A stretch of 63,202 nucleotides of DNA from an uncultured Oscillospiraceae bacterium. Lineage in GTDB: Bacteria > Bacillota > Clostridia > Oscillospirales > Oscillospiraceae. A program made the translations under genes and the position numbers. Under the pieces are notes generated by a model that ran no database searches, had not been told where the DNA came from, and saw only the letters and a list, made by a program, of their open reading frames with translations. The DNA is taken from NCBI GenBank assembly GCA_910577525.1, contig CAJTLI010000014.1:1-63202 (forward strand). Reading direction: 5' to 3'. Positions within the stretch are counted from its first letter, which is position 1, and each line of letters begins with the position of its first letter. This document shows positions 40,290 to 48,022 of the stretch, in pieces.

Positions 40290-41861
40290 CTACGGCTGAT
40301 TCACCACCCCGGTGAACAGGGGCAGGCCGGAATCCCCGGTGACGGCGAAGAGGAAGGGCCGGTCCAGGGTGAAGTCTACCTCGTCGTCGGGGGGCATGGC
40401 CGCGCCGCAGGTCATAATCATGACGGTGTAGGCCGCCGCCTCGCAGCCTTCCTCGTCCACCTTCACCCGGGCGGCGTGCTTGGCCTTGCTGATATACAGC
40501 GGATCATCGGTGGACGCCTCCAGGGGATCGAAGTTGGATACGTTTGGATCAAACACGTCGGTGACGCCCAGCGCCTTTAATCCCTCAATCAGGTCCAGGT
40601 CGGAGGACACGTCAAATTTGGGCATGGACAGGTTGATGCGGAGGGATTTCTGGCCGGTCCAGCCCTCCCGGGTCACATTGCCCTGGCTGTCATACTGGTC
40701 ATGCTTGGGGGAGAGCAGAAATTCCATGGCCTCGCCGCTGTTCAGCAGCTCCTCCACAGAGGACTCCCCGTCGGGGAGGAGGAACCACATATCGCCGCCC
40801 TCCTGGAAGGAGAGCCGGACGGCGGTGAAATTGTCCCCCCAATAAAAGCTGCTCTCCATGGTCCGGCGCATGAAGTCCGCGTCCACGTCGCCGGCCGGGG
40901 CGTGGAAGGTGTCGGTCTCGGTGCGCTCTTTGCTGAACTCGCTGTCCCAGGCGGCCTTGAAATAGATGGTGGAGGCCAGGGCCAGGGCCGTGTCCGGCGC
41001 CATTCTCAAGCCCTCCGCCTGCTCCGCCAGCAGGCCGTGGGTCTGCTCGTTGATCCAGTCCCGCAGGGCCTGATTGTACTCCTCCGAGCCCATCACACCG
41101 GAGAAGGAGGAGGCGTAGTAGTCCTTTGCCAAGGTGTCCAAAACGTTCTGGCTGTAGGTAAAGCCGTCCCGCAGCCACAGGGAGTTGCCCAGGATGGAGG
41201 TGACGGTGCCGTCGTCCCGGTAGTTGTCCCGCCACAGGGCGGCGGCCCGCTCCCGCAGGGCCTCGACGGAGTCCACCTGCAAAAGGTCCAGGATCTGCTG
41301 GCGGGAGTTGTCCCCAGCGGTCTCCGCCAGCATGGACAGGGCCATATAGACGTTGATGGGGGAGTAGATCCGGTTTTCCGTCCCCGCCCCGGCCAGGAAC
41401 TGGGCGGTGGAGCGGGAGAGAAACCCGTCCATCAGCCCCGTGTAGTCCGTGCCGGACTGGAGGGCCCTCATGTCCTCCCGCCAGGCCGCCATGTCCTGGT
41501 CATAACGGTCGTTGTCACCCTCCCAGTCCTCCTCGGAAAAATACTCGTCCTGCCGGGGGTAGGGGTGCATCTCCGGATACTGCGCCGCCGCAAGGGCCGT
41601 GGCCTGGGCGGGGACGCCCGCGGTGCGGACCTGCTGGCCGGGGCCGTTCTCAAAGAACGGGACGGGCTGATCCGGGTCCGCGCCGGGTTCGCTGCCGAAT
41701 TTCGGCCACATGGCGATTCCTCCAATCACCGCCGCCGCCAGCACCGCCGCCACCGCCCCCGCCCAGCGGGGATAGGAGCGGCGGCCGCCGGGCCGGGCGG
41801 CCTTTTCCTTCAGTTCCTCGGGGGCGTGGATGCCCTCGTTTGCCTGTTTGTAGCGCTTCAT
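40290..41861 (-). CDS. Membrane-anchored serpin with anti-sigma-like N-terminus
   Basis: 523 aa from ATG 41861. Residues 1-30 (MKRYKQANEGIHAPEELKEK) resemble the cytoplasmic start of ECF-linked anti-sigma factors of Clostridia; one membrane span is at about 33-52; a 90-residue linker leads to a serpin domain (about 140-523) with FSKERTETDTFH, LRINLSMPKFDVSSDLDL and, at the end, the hinge EEGCEAAAYT (470-479), reactive loop and DRPFLFAV. Counting from the hinge puts P1-P1' near Gly486-Ala487, suiting elastase-like proteases (inference). The start codon overlaps the sigma stop (ATGA), the place normally held by an anti-sigma gene. Confidence 0.9.
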   Translation of the reverse strand: MKRYKQANEGIHAPEELKEKAARPGGRRSYPRWAGAVAAVLAAAVIGGIAMWPKFGSEPGADPDQPVPFFENGPGQQVRTAGVPAQATALAAAQYPEMHPYPRQDEYFSEEDWEGDNDRYDQDMAAWREDMRALQSGTDYTGLMDGFLSRSTAQFLAGAGTENRIYSPINVYMALSMLAETAGDNSRQQILDLLQVDSVEALRERAAALWRDNYRDDGTVTSILGNSLWLRDGFTYSQNVLDTLAKDYYASSFSGVMGSEEYNQALRDWINEQTHGLLAEQAEGLRMAPDTALALASTIYFKAAWDSEFSKERTETDTFHAPAGDVDADFMRRTMESSFYWGDNFTAVRLSFQEGGDMWFLLPDGESSVEELLNSGEAMEFLLSPKHDQYDSQGNVTREGWTGQKSLRINLSMPKFDVSSDLDLIEGLKALGVTDVFDPNVSNFDPLEASTDDPLYISKAKHAARVKVDEEGCEAAAYTVMIMTCGAAMPPDDEVDFTLDRPFLFAVTGDSGLPLFTGVVNQP

Positions 41862-42334
41862 AGCTCTGCCTCCTTCAGCATGTCCCGCAGGAGGGCCCGG
41901 CCCCGGCTGAGCTGGGATTTGACGGTGCCCTCCGGCAGTTCCAGGGTTTCGGCCATCTCGGCCACCGACAGGTCCTCGAAGTAGTGCAGATGGATGACGG
42001 CCCGGTACTTGGCGGGCAGGGACAGCACCGCGGCGTACACCTCCCGGTAGTCGTCCTCCACGCCGATTTCGGCGGCGGCCTCCAGGGGCACGGTGCGCCT
42101 GCGCCAGGGGGAGGCCAGCAGGCTTTTGCACCGGTTCACCGTGCAGCGGATAAACCAGGCCTTGCGGTATTCGTCGGACTGAAACCGGTCCTCATGGCGG
42201 AAATAGCGCAGAAAGACCTCCTGGAACACATCCTCCGCGTCGGGGACGCTGGCGGTGCGGGCCAGGGCCAGACGGTATACCATATCTCCCCACCGCTCCA
42301 CTGCCTGGGTGCGCCGGTCCTGTGACAAGGCCAT
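41858..42334 (-). CDS. ECF-type RNA polymerase sigma factor coupled to the serpin
   Basis: 158 aa from ATG 42334 (AAGGAAGTGG upstream; a longer form to 42427 has no site). Region 2 (MVYRLALARTASVPDAEDVFQEVFLRYFRHEDRF... AWFIRCTVNRCKSLL) and region 4 (LPAKYRAVIHLHYFEDLSVAEMAETLELPEGTVKSQLSRGRALL) are complete. Similar to the SigV/SigM-like group of Firmicutes. A possible self-controlled promoter lies at 42394-42426. With the serpin it forms a two-gene operon. Confidence 0.92.
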   Translation of the reverse strand: MALSQDRRTQAVERWGDMVYRLALARTASVPDAEDVFQEVFLRYFRHEDRFQSDEYRKAWFIRCTVNRCKSLLASPWRRRTVPLEAAAEIGVEDDYREVYAAVLSLPAKYRAVIHLHYFEDLSVAEMAETLELPEGTVKSQLSRGRALLRDMLKEAEL

Positions 42335-42393
42335 ATTACCACTTCCTTTTCCCGCCCCTCGGCCGCGGCGCGGGTTTGTCTCTGCCTGTCTGC

Positions 42394-42426
42394 TTATAAC
42401 ACCCCGGAACAGGGCAAAAGGTTGCA
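42394..42426 (-). promoter_or_regulatory. Candidate ECF-type promoter of the sigma/serpin operon
   Basis: Minus strand TGCAACCTTTT (42426-42416) is like the AAC-containing -35 boxes used by ECF factors; TTATAA (42399-42394) follows after 16 bases. Autoregulation is inferred. Confidence 0.4.
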
Positions 42427-42434
42427 TCCGGACG

Positions 42435-42465
42435 AAAAAACCGCCGCGCCGGCGGCGGTTTTTTT
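42435..42465. terminator. Bidirectional terminator between ricT and the sigma gene
   Basis: AAAAAACCGCCGC, four-base loop, GCGGCGGTTTTTTT: T-runs on both strands. On the minus strand it ends the ricT operon. Confidence 0.88.
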
Positions 42466-42482
42466 GATAGGAGCGCCCCGCG

Positions 42483-43685
42483 TCAGGTCTGGGGAGCCTG
42501 GCCGCCGCCGGGCTTGCGGCGGTGGGGGCGGTAGCGCTTCTTATGACTGTTCTGCCTGGCCTCGGGCTCCGGCTGAGGGGCGGGCTTGGGCTGGCTCTGC
42601 CGCTGGGCTTTGGGCTGGGCCGGGGCGGCGCGGTCCTGCCGGGACTGGCCCTGATTGGAGCGGTTCTGCCCGCCCCGGCCCCGGCGGTTGCCCTGACGCT
42701 GGCCGTCGGACTGCTTGGACGGGGTGTTTTTCTCCAGGTAGCGCTCCAGCACCTGGCTCAGGTCGGCGGGGCCCTCCAGCCCGTGCCCGTCCCTCAGCCG
42801 CTGGCCCTCCTCGGTGCGCAGGCGCTCCAGCTCCGCCTTGGGAGGGGGCTCATAGCCCTCGGGCCGCCTGCCCTTGCCGCTGCGGACCACCCGGAGCTCC
42901 TGGGTGAGGTAGCTCTTGGGCTGCTCGGTGGAGTCCTCCAGCCGCACCTTCACCTGCTCCCGGAGGAGGTTGACGGAGGACACCGTGCCCACCCCGTCGG
43001 GGCACTCCACCAGGGACTCCTGCTTGGGGCAGCGCTTCACCGCGTCCTCATAGGCCCCCTGCTCGTATTTCAGGCAGCACATGAGCCGCCCGCAGGTGCC
43101 CGAGATCTTGGTGGGGTTCAGGGACAGGTTCTGGGTCTTGGCCATTTTGATGGACACGGGCTGGAACTCGTCCAGGAACTGGGCGCAGCAGAAGGGCTTG
43201 CCGCAGATGCCGAAGCCCCCCAGCATCCGGGCCTCGTCCCGCACGCCGATCTGGCGCAGCTCGATGCGGGCCCGGAAAATGCCCGCCAGGTCCTTCACCA
43301 GGGCCCGGAAGTCCACCCGTCCGTCGGAGGTGAAGAAAAAGAGAATCTTATTGCCGTCGAAGCTGTACTCCACCTGGACCAGCTTCATGTCCAGGCCGTG
43401 GCGCTCCACCAGCTGCTGGCAGGTGCGCAGGGCGTCCTTCTCCTTGCCCCGGTTTTCCCGGACCTGCCGCTCGTCCCGCTCGGTGGCCAGCCGGACCACC
43501 GGGCGCAGGGGCTGGACCACCGACTCGTCCTCCACCATGGAGTTGCGGCGCACGCAGGCGCCGTATTCCAGGCCCTTGCCCGTCTCCACGATGACGCCCT
43601 GCCCCTCGGCCACGGTGAGGCCCGCGGGGTCGAAATAGTATTGCTTGCCGCCCGGCCGGAACCGGACGCTGATGATCTCCGTCAT
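42483..43685 (-). CDS. ricT: RicT/YaaT (PSP1-domain) protein
   Basis: 400 aa. The PSP1 domain and following region (1-270) carry the cysteines that hold the Fe-S clusters of the RicAFT complex: FGICGKPFCCAQFL and SGTCGRLMCCLKYEQ. In Bacillus RicT with RicA and RicF promotes Spo0A phosphorylation, biofilm formation and RNase Y-dependent mRNA processing. The last 130 residues are a disordered Gln/Arg/Pro tail ending KKRYRPHRRKPGG, much longer than in Bacillus and likely RNA-binding. Gene order holB-ricT is conserved in Firmicutes. Confidence 0.93.
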   Translation of the reverse strand: MTEIISVRFRPGGKQYYFDPAGLTVAEGQGVIVETGKGLEYGACVRRNSMVEDESVVQPLRPVVRLATERDERQVRENRGKEKDALRTCQQLVERHGLDMKLVQVEYSFDGNKILFFFTSDGRVDFRALVKDLAGIFRARIELRQIGVRDEARMLGGFGICGKPFCCAQFLDEFQPVSIKMAKTQNLSLNPTKISGTCGRLMCCLKYEQGAYEDAVKRCPKQESLVECPDGVGTVSSVNLLREQVKVRLEDSTEQPKSYLTQELRVVRSGKGRRPEGYEPPPKAELERLRTEEGQRLRDGHGLEGPADLSQVLERYLEKNTPSKQSDGQRQGNRRGRGGQNRSNQGQSRQDRAAPAQPKAQRQSQPKPAPQPEPEARQNSHKKRYRPHRRKPGGGQAPQT

Positions 43686-43736
43686 GGGGATGTCCTCCGA
43701 TACAAAAATATGAAATCCGCGGGGCGTGCCCTCTGC

Positions 43737-44483
43737 CTAGAACAGCTGGGTCATGAGCCACCCCAGGGTGTGGCCCGCGCCGGGGCGGTACACCGCGTTC
43801 TCCCGGCAGGCCTTCAGGGCCCGCAGCACCCTTGTCCCCCGGGGAAGGTCCCGGGTCAGGCGGCGGGAGACCTGGTTTTCCGTCTCCGCCAGCAGATCGG
43901 CCAGCTGGGCGGGCTTGGGCTTGGCCAGCTCCAGCTCCACCAGGGCCTGGGCGGCGGACAGCTCGTCCCCCGTGAGCAGAAGCTGGGCCAGGGCGGCGGC
44001 CCGGGCCTCCAGCTCCGGGTCGGGAAGGCGTTCCGGCTGCGGAAGGGAGAGCAGCTCGCACCGGGACCGCACCGTGTCCAGCAGCTTCCCCGGCTGGTCC
44101 GCCAGCAGCAGAAAGGCGGCGTAGGCCGGGCCCTCCTCCAGCACCTTCAGCAGGGCGCTCTGGGCGGCGGGGTTCATGGCGTCCGCCGGGTCGATGAGGT
44201 ACACCTTGCGCTTTCCCTCGTTGGGGCGGATGTAGGCGCCGGAGCGCAGGGCGCGGATCTGGTCCACGGTGATCTCCCGCTTGTCCGGGGCGGGGGCGGT
44301 GCGGGACACGTCGGGATGGGTGTCCGCCGCCACCTTCCGGCAGGCCCGGCAGACGCCGCAGGGGACGTCCCCCGGGCCCTCGCAGAGGTAGGCCGCCGTC
44401 AGGCGGCGGGCCAGGGCGGCGCGGCTGTCCCCGCTCCCCCCGGCGAGGAGGTAGGCATGGGACAGGGGGACGGGCAGATCCAT
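43737..44483 (-). CDS. holB: DNA polymerase III delta' subunit-like protein
   Basis: 248 aa from ATG 44483 (GGGAGGAG seven bases upstream); shorter than the typical 320. It has the zinc module of clamp-loader ATPase-like subunits (CEGPGDVPCGVCRACRK), TVDQIRALRSGAYIRPNEGKRKVYLIDPADAMNPAAQSALLKVLEEGP and the SRC arginine finger (VRSRCELLSL). The N-terminal Walker A is not intact (LAGGSGDSRAALA), as expected for delta'. Part of the sliding-clamp loader. The reduced length comes from a short C-terminal collar domain. Confidence 0.9.
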   Translation of the reverse strand: MDLPVPLSHAYLLAGGSGDSRAALARRLTAAYLCEGPGDVPCGVCRACRKVAADTHPDVSRTAPAPDKREITVDQIRALRSGAYIRPNEGKRKVYLIDPADAMNPAAQSALLKVLEEGPAYAAFLLLADQPGKLLDTVRSRCELLSLPQPERLPDPELEARAAALAQLLLTGDELSAAQALVELELAKPKPAQLADLLAETENQVSRRLTRDLPRGTRVLRALKACRENAVYRPGAGHTLGWLMTQLF

Positions 44484-44487
44484 AGCG

Positions 44488-45810
44488 TTACTCCTCCCGG
44501 TTAACGACATCGCAGTACTCTCTATTATAGCCTATTTCCCGCAAATAGGCCAGATGTTTTTTTTGGATGGCCTCGCCGGGGGCGATCACGGGCACGCCGG
44601 GAGGGTAGGGGGCGATCTGACAGGCGGCAATCCGGCCCGCGCTGTCCGCCAGAGGCAGGGTCCTCCGGGGGGCGAACAGGGCCTGACGGGGGGTAAGGAC
44701 CGCCTCCGGCGGCTCCGGCGGGGCGGGCATGGCGGGGCAGGGGCCGGTGAGCCCCGACTCGTCCAGGGCCCGCTCCAGCCGCCCAAATTCCGCCGCCCCG
44801 TCGGCGCAGGTCAGGATGCACACCACATGGCCGGTATCGGCCAGTTCGGGGCAGATCCCCCGGGCCCGCAGGACCGCCCCCAGGGCGAAGCCGCCGGGGC
44901 TGTGGAGGACCAGCCGGGCGGGGTCCAGGGTGAGGCCGTCCCGCTCCGAGAGGGCGGGCAGGCGGCGGCGCAGGGCCTCCGCCTGCCAGATGGTTTCCCG
45001 GTATCGGGCGGCCCCCTCCCGCTCCATGTAGTCCCGGACCCCGTCCAGGGCGGACATCAGCACGTAGGAGGGGGAGGAGGTGCCGTATACTGCTCCCCAG
45101 CGCTGGAGCTCCGGCAGGGGAAAGCCGTTGGCGAAGAGCAGGGCGGTCTGCCCGGGGGCGGGGAGGGTTTTGTGGGCGGACATTACCACCGCGTCCGCCG
45201 CCCGAAAGCCCTCGTACCCCAAAAAGGGCAGATGGGCCCCATGGGCCCCGTCCACCATGAGACGGGCCCCATGGGCATGGCACACCGCCGCAATGGCGGG
45301 GATATCCGACAACACGCCGTAATAGGTGGGCGAGGTGATACAGACAGTTTTGATCTCCGGGTGCGTTTGCAGGGCGTCCTCCACCGTTTCCGGCAGGATG
45401 GGGCCGGAAACCCCCTCCCGTTCCAGCCAGGGCCGGGAGAGAAAATGAGGGGTCAGGTCCAGCAGGGCCAGGGCGTGGTAGACCGAGCGGTGGCTGCCCC
45501 GGTCCAGAGCCGCCGCGCCTCCCTGACCCGCCAGCAGGGCTAGCCCCGCGTGAATCCCCTGGGTGGAGCCCCCGGTGAGGAACAGGCAGGAATCAAAGCC
45601 GAAGCGGTCCGCCCAGAGCCGCTCCGCCGCCTGGATGGCGCCGGGCTCGTCCCCGTACAGGTCGCCGGTGAAGCCGTTCTCCGTGAAGTCGGTGCCGGAG
45701 GGCCAGGGAATCCCCGCCGGCAGGGGCTTTCCGTGGTGGCCGGGCATGTCCAGCCGCAGAAGGTTCCGGTCCGCCAGTGCCCGGAGGCTGTCATACAGCG
45801 GGGCGGGCAT
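44488..45810 (-). CDS. Orn/Lys/Arg decarboxylase family PLP enzyme (YaaO-like)
   Basis: 440 aa. Fold-type I PLP enzyme: LDMPGHHGKP start, GGSTQGIHAGL, DRGSHRSVYHAL, ITSPTYYGVL, MVDGAHGAHLPF and the Schiff-base lysine in MSAHKTLPAPGQTALL. C-terminal YPPGVPVIAPGE fits the small decarboxylases of the YaaO/SpeA type, shorter than E. coli biodegradative forms. Substrate (arginine, lysine or ornithine) unresolved. In Bacillus yaaO also lies beside tmk-holB-ricT; tmk is missing here. Four bases separate it from holB and three from the Nudix gene, so all are one operon. Confidence 0.9.
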   Translation of the reverse strand: MPAPLYDSLRALADRNLLRLDMPGHHGKPLPAGIPWPSGTDFTENGFTGDLYGDEPGAIQAAERLWADRFGFDSCLFLTGGSTQGIHAGLALLAGQGGAAALDRGSHRSVYHALALLDLTPHFLSRPWLEREGVSGPILPETVEDALQTHPEIKTVCITSPTYYGVLSDIPAIAAVCHAHGARLMVDGAHGAHLPFLGYEGFRAADAVVMSAHKTLPAPGQTALLFANGFPLPELQRWGAVYGTSSPSYVLMSALDGVRDYMEREGAARYRETIWQAEALRRRLPALSERDGLTLDPARLVLHSPGGFALGAVLRARGICPELADTGHVVCILTCADGAAEFGRLERALDESGLTGPCPAMPAPPEPPEAVLTPRQALFAPRRTLPLADSAGRIAACQIAPYPPGVPVIAPGEAIQKKHLAYLREIGYNREYCDVVNREE

Positions 45811-45813
45811 GGG

Positions 45814-46221
45814 TCAGCGGCCCTCCAGGAAGGCCCGGGCCTTTTGAAGGGTGTCCCGGTCCGACTGGTGGGTCAGGGCCCCCAGAGCCTCCCCGAAGGG
45901 CAGGAACCGGATGGCCGCCACCTCCTCGGGCTGGCAGGCCAGCGCGCCGCCGGACACATTTCCCAGGAAAAACACCACGTCCTTGATGACGCCGGGCTTG
46001 GGGGAGTAGGTGATGACCTCCCGGAAACCGTCCAAAAAGTCCACCGTCAGGCCGGTCTCCTCCATGATCTCCCGGGCGGCGGTCTCATGCTCCGTCTCCC
46101 GCCCCTCCACATGGCCCTTGCACAGGGTGGTGTGGCCCTGGGTGCTGGTGAGAATCAGGTAATCACGCTCTGTATTATTTTCGCGGAAAATAACAGCTCC
46201 GCAGCTTTTCTCCTGTTTCAT
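45814..46221 (-). CDS. Nudix hydrolase (Ap4A-type)
   Basis: 135 aa. Complete Nudix box at about 36-58 (GHVEGRETEHETAAREIMEETGL minus nothing: G-x5-E-x7-REIxEExGL). The start EKSCGAVIFR and the LILTSTQGHTTLCKGHVE run are typical of bis(5'-nucleosyl)-tetraphosphatases. ATG 46221. It is four bases after the DJ-1-like gene and three before the decarboxylase gene. Confidence 0.9.
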   Translation of the reverse strand: MKQEKSCGAVIFRENNTERDYLILTSTQGHTTLCKGHVEGRETEHETAAREIMEETGLTVDFLDGFREVITYSPKPGVIKDVVFFLGNVSGGALACQPEEVAAIRFLPFGEALGALTHQSDRDTLQKARAFLEGR

Positions 46222-46225
46222 ACGA

Positions 46226-46876
46226 TCAATCCTTACCGGTAAATTCCTTGAGTTCTTCCAAAAACTCCTGGTAGTCCTCCTCCGTCCAGTAGAAGGTGAG
46301 CTCGTCCTCGGTGAACTCCCGGTAGGAGGTCTCCATGAAATGGGGCCCCGGGTCATAGCCCAGCCGCTCCAGCACCCGCTGGGCGAACTCCCGGAAGAAC
46401 ATGCCGATGGCGGTGATGACATTGCCGCTGTCCACCACCGGGCGGTGGACAAAGTGGGCGGTGTCGATGAAGGGGAAGGTCTCCGCCAGCTGCATGAAGT
46501 ATCCGGCGGTGAAGTCTTTGCCGTCCAGCAGCCCCGCCTTGGACAGCAGGGCGGGGGCGGAGGAGATGGCGGCGAACAGGGTGTCCGTCCCCGCGCCCCG
46601 GCGGAGGAAATCAATCAGTTTCTCGTCGAACAGGGCGGGCAGGGGGTTGATGGTTCCGGGGAGAATGATGCAGGCGTATCCGGCGGGGTCCGCCTCCTCC
46701 ACCGTCTTGTTTGGCACGATGGAAAAGCCCTCCTCGCTCCGATAGGGCTTGCGCTCGCTGGCAATCACGTCGATGCCCTCCCCGAACCAGACGGTCAGGG
46801 CGGAAGTGAGGCAGGTGATCTCCTGCAAGGAAAAGCTGGGGTAGAGCAGCACGGCGTATTTGTTCTGCTGTTCCAT
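46226..46876 (-). CDS. DJ-1/PfpI-family protein lacking the nucleophilic cysteine
   Basis: 216 aa. DJ-1/PfpI fold over about 1-180 (KYAVLLYPSFSLQEIT, CIILPGTINPLP, DTLFAAISSAPALLSKAG, SGNVITAIG). The elbow, normally AAICAAP with an active Cys, reads AAISSAP (Ser105), while the partner Glu (QEIT) is kept. Glyoxalase or deglycase activity that needs the Cys is thus doubtful. The C-terminal 35 residues are an acidic extension (YWTEEDYQEFLEEL). It stands 13 bp from the PII-like gene, probably in the same operon. Confidence 0.88.
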   Translation of the reverse strand: MEQQNKYAVLLYPSFSLQEITCLTSALTVWFGEGIDVIASERKPYRSEEGFSIVPNKTVEEADPAGYACIILPGTINPLPALFDEKLIDFLRRGAGTDTLFAAISSAPALLSKAGLLDGKDFTAGYFMQLAETFPFIDTAHFVHRPVVDSGNVITAIGMFFREFAQRVLERLGYDPGPHFMETSYREFTEDELTFYWTEEDYQEFLEELKEFTGKD

Positions 46877-46889
46877 GGGTTTCTCCTTT

Positions 46890-47588
46890 CTACTCGTCGG
46901 TCTCGTCCTTGGCCAGCTCCAGCAGGCGCATCCCGGCGGTGCCGGTGACGGGCAGGGAGAATACGATGGATTTGGCGTCGGTATTCATCCCCGCCTTGGT
47001 CATGATGGCCTTCATAATGCGGTTTTTGGTGGCGGTCTTCACCACAATGAACACCATTTCCTTTTCGTTTACCAGGGAGAAGCCCAAAAACTTCTCCGCC
47101 TTCTCCATGCCGGTGCCCTTGGCGTGGAGGACGGTGCCGCCGCCCGCCTGCTCCTCCCGGGCGGCGTCCATGATGAGCTCGGTGTGGCCCTGGTTGGCGA
47201 TGACCACCAGCAGCTCGTATTTGGTGTCCTTCAAGACGCTCTCCTCCCCTGCTTCAAAATCCTGGCCATCGGTGAAAAAGGCCAGAGGCTTTTTCCCCCC
47301 GATGCTGCTCACCGGGACGAGAAAGGCGATGCCCGTGCCGGGCACGTCGATGCGCAGCTCCCGCTGCATGGCGGACTTCACCGCCCGCCAGGTGGACCGG
47401 GTGACAAAGGAGAAGGTGACTACCTTTTCCGTCTTTTCCAGGCCGAAATAGTCCAAAAGCTCGTTGCCCGCCGTCCCCGCCCCCAGGGCGCTGAGGGTGA
47501 CGGTGACGCCGTGGGCCGCGAACAGCTCCAGGTACTGCCGGGCGGAGGTCCTGGGCGCGATTGTCACCATTAAATACAGTTCGTTCAT
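46890..47588 (-). CDS. Double-domain PII-like protein
   Basis: 232 aa. Two PII-like ferredoxin folds in tandem: residues 1-105 (ELYLMVTIAPRTSARQYLELFAAHG...) and 125-232 (YELLVVIANQGHTELIMDAA..., with GGGTVLHAKGTG matching the nucleotide-binding PII core). The classic T-loop Tyr is absent. PII-like proteins sense small nucleotides or metabolites and often gate a transporter encoded nearby; the DUF1538 membrane protein 435 bp upstream on the same strand is the likely partner (inference). GGGAG stands before the ATG. Confidence 0.82.
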   Translation of the reverse strand: MNELYLMVTIAPRTSARQYLELFAAHGVTVTLSALGAGTAGNELLDYFGLEKTEKVVTFSFVTRSTWRAVKSAMQRELRIDVPGTGIAFLVPVSSIGGKKPLAFFTDGQDFEAGEESVLKDTKYELLVVIANQGHTELIMDAAREEQAGGGTVLHAKGTGMEKAEKFLGFSLVNEKEMVFIVVKTATKNRIMKAIMTKAGMNTDAKSIVFSLPVTGTAGMRLLELAKDETDE

Positions 47589-47661
47589 ATGGATCTCCCT
47601 TCAAGTCAAGGACCTTCCTTTGCCAAGCTCCTGCCGCTGCGTTTTCATTCGAAACGGCCGT

Positions 47662-47967
47662 CTATTCTCCTGCCGCAGCCTTTCGCCCGGCCTTGTATAT
47701 CAGCCACGCCAGGCCATAGCCCGCCAGAGACAATGACGACAAAGTCAGACAGATGACGATCACCAGAGGGACTAGAAGGAGCTCCCAGCCCGGCGGGACG
47801 GCGAGAAAGCACAGCAGGAGAAAAATCACATCCGCCGCTCCAACTAAAATGGGCACGGCAAAACGCAGAGCCCGAAAACGGTTTTCAGTGATAAACAGAA
47901 GAGCGAGCTGGATTGCAAAGGGGATCAGAAGAAATGATGCGTACAGCAATAATTCTCTCATACTCAT
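47662..47967 (-). CDS. Small membrane protein
   Basis: 101 aa from ATG 47967 (AAAGGAT upstream; an ATG at 47961 is also possible). Three hydrophobic segments at about 5-25, 34-57 and 63-92, with a basic tail (KAGRKAAAGE). AT-richer than its neighbours. No family recognised. It lies between the DUF1538 and PII-like genes, on the same strand. Confidence 0.65.
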   Translation of the reverse strand: MSMRELLLYASFLLIPFAIQLALLFITENRFRALRFAVPILVGAADVIFLLLCFLAVPPGWELLLVPLVIVICLTLSSLSLAGYGLAWLIYKAGRKAAAGE

Positions 47968-48022
47968 AGATTGCCCTATCCTTTCGCTGTCGTGCGCACT
48001 CAATACAAAATTCTCAAAGTTT

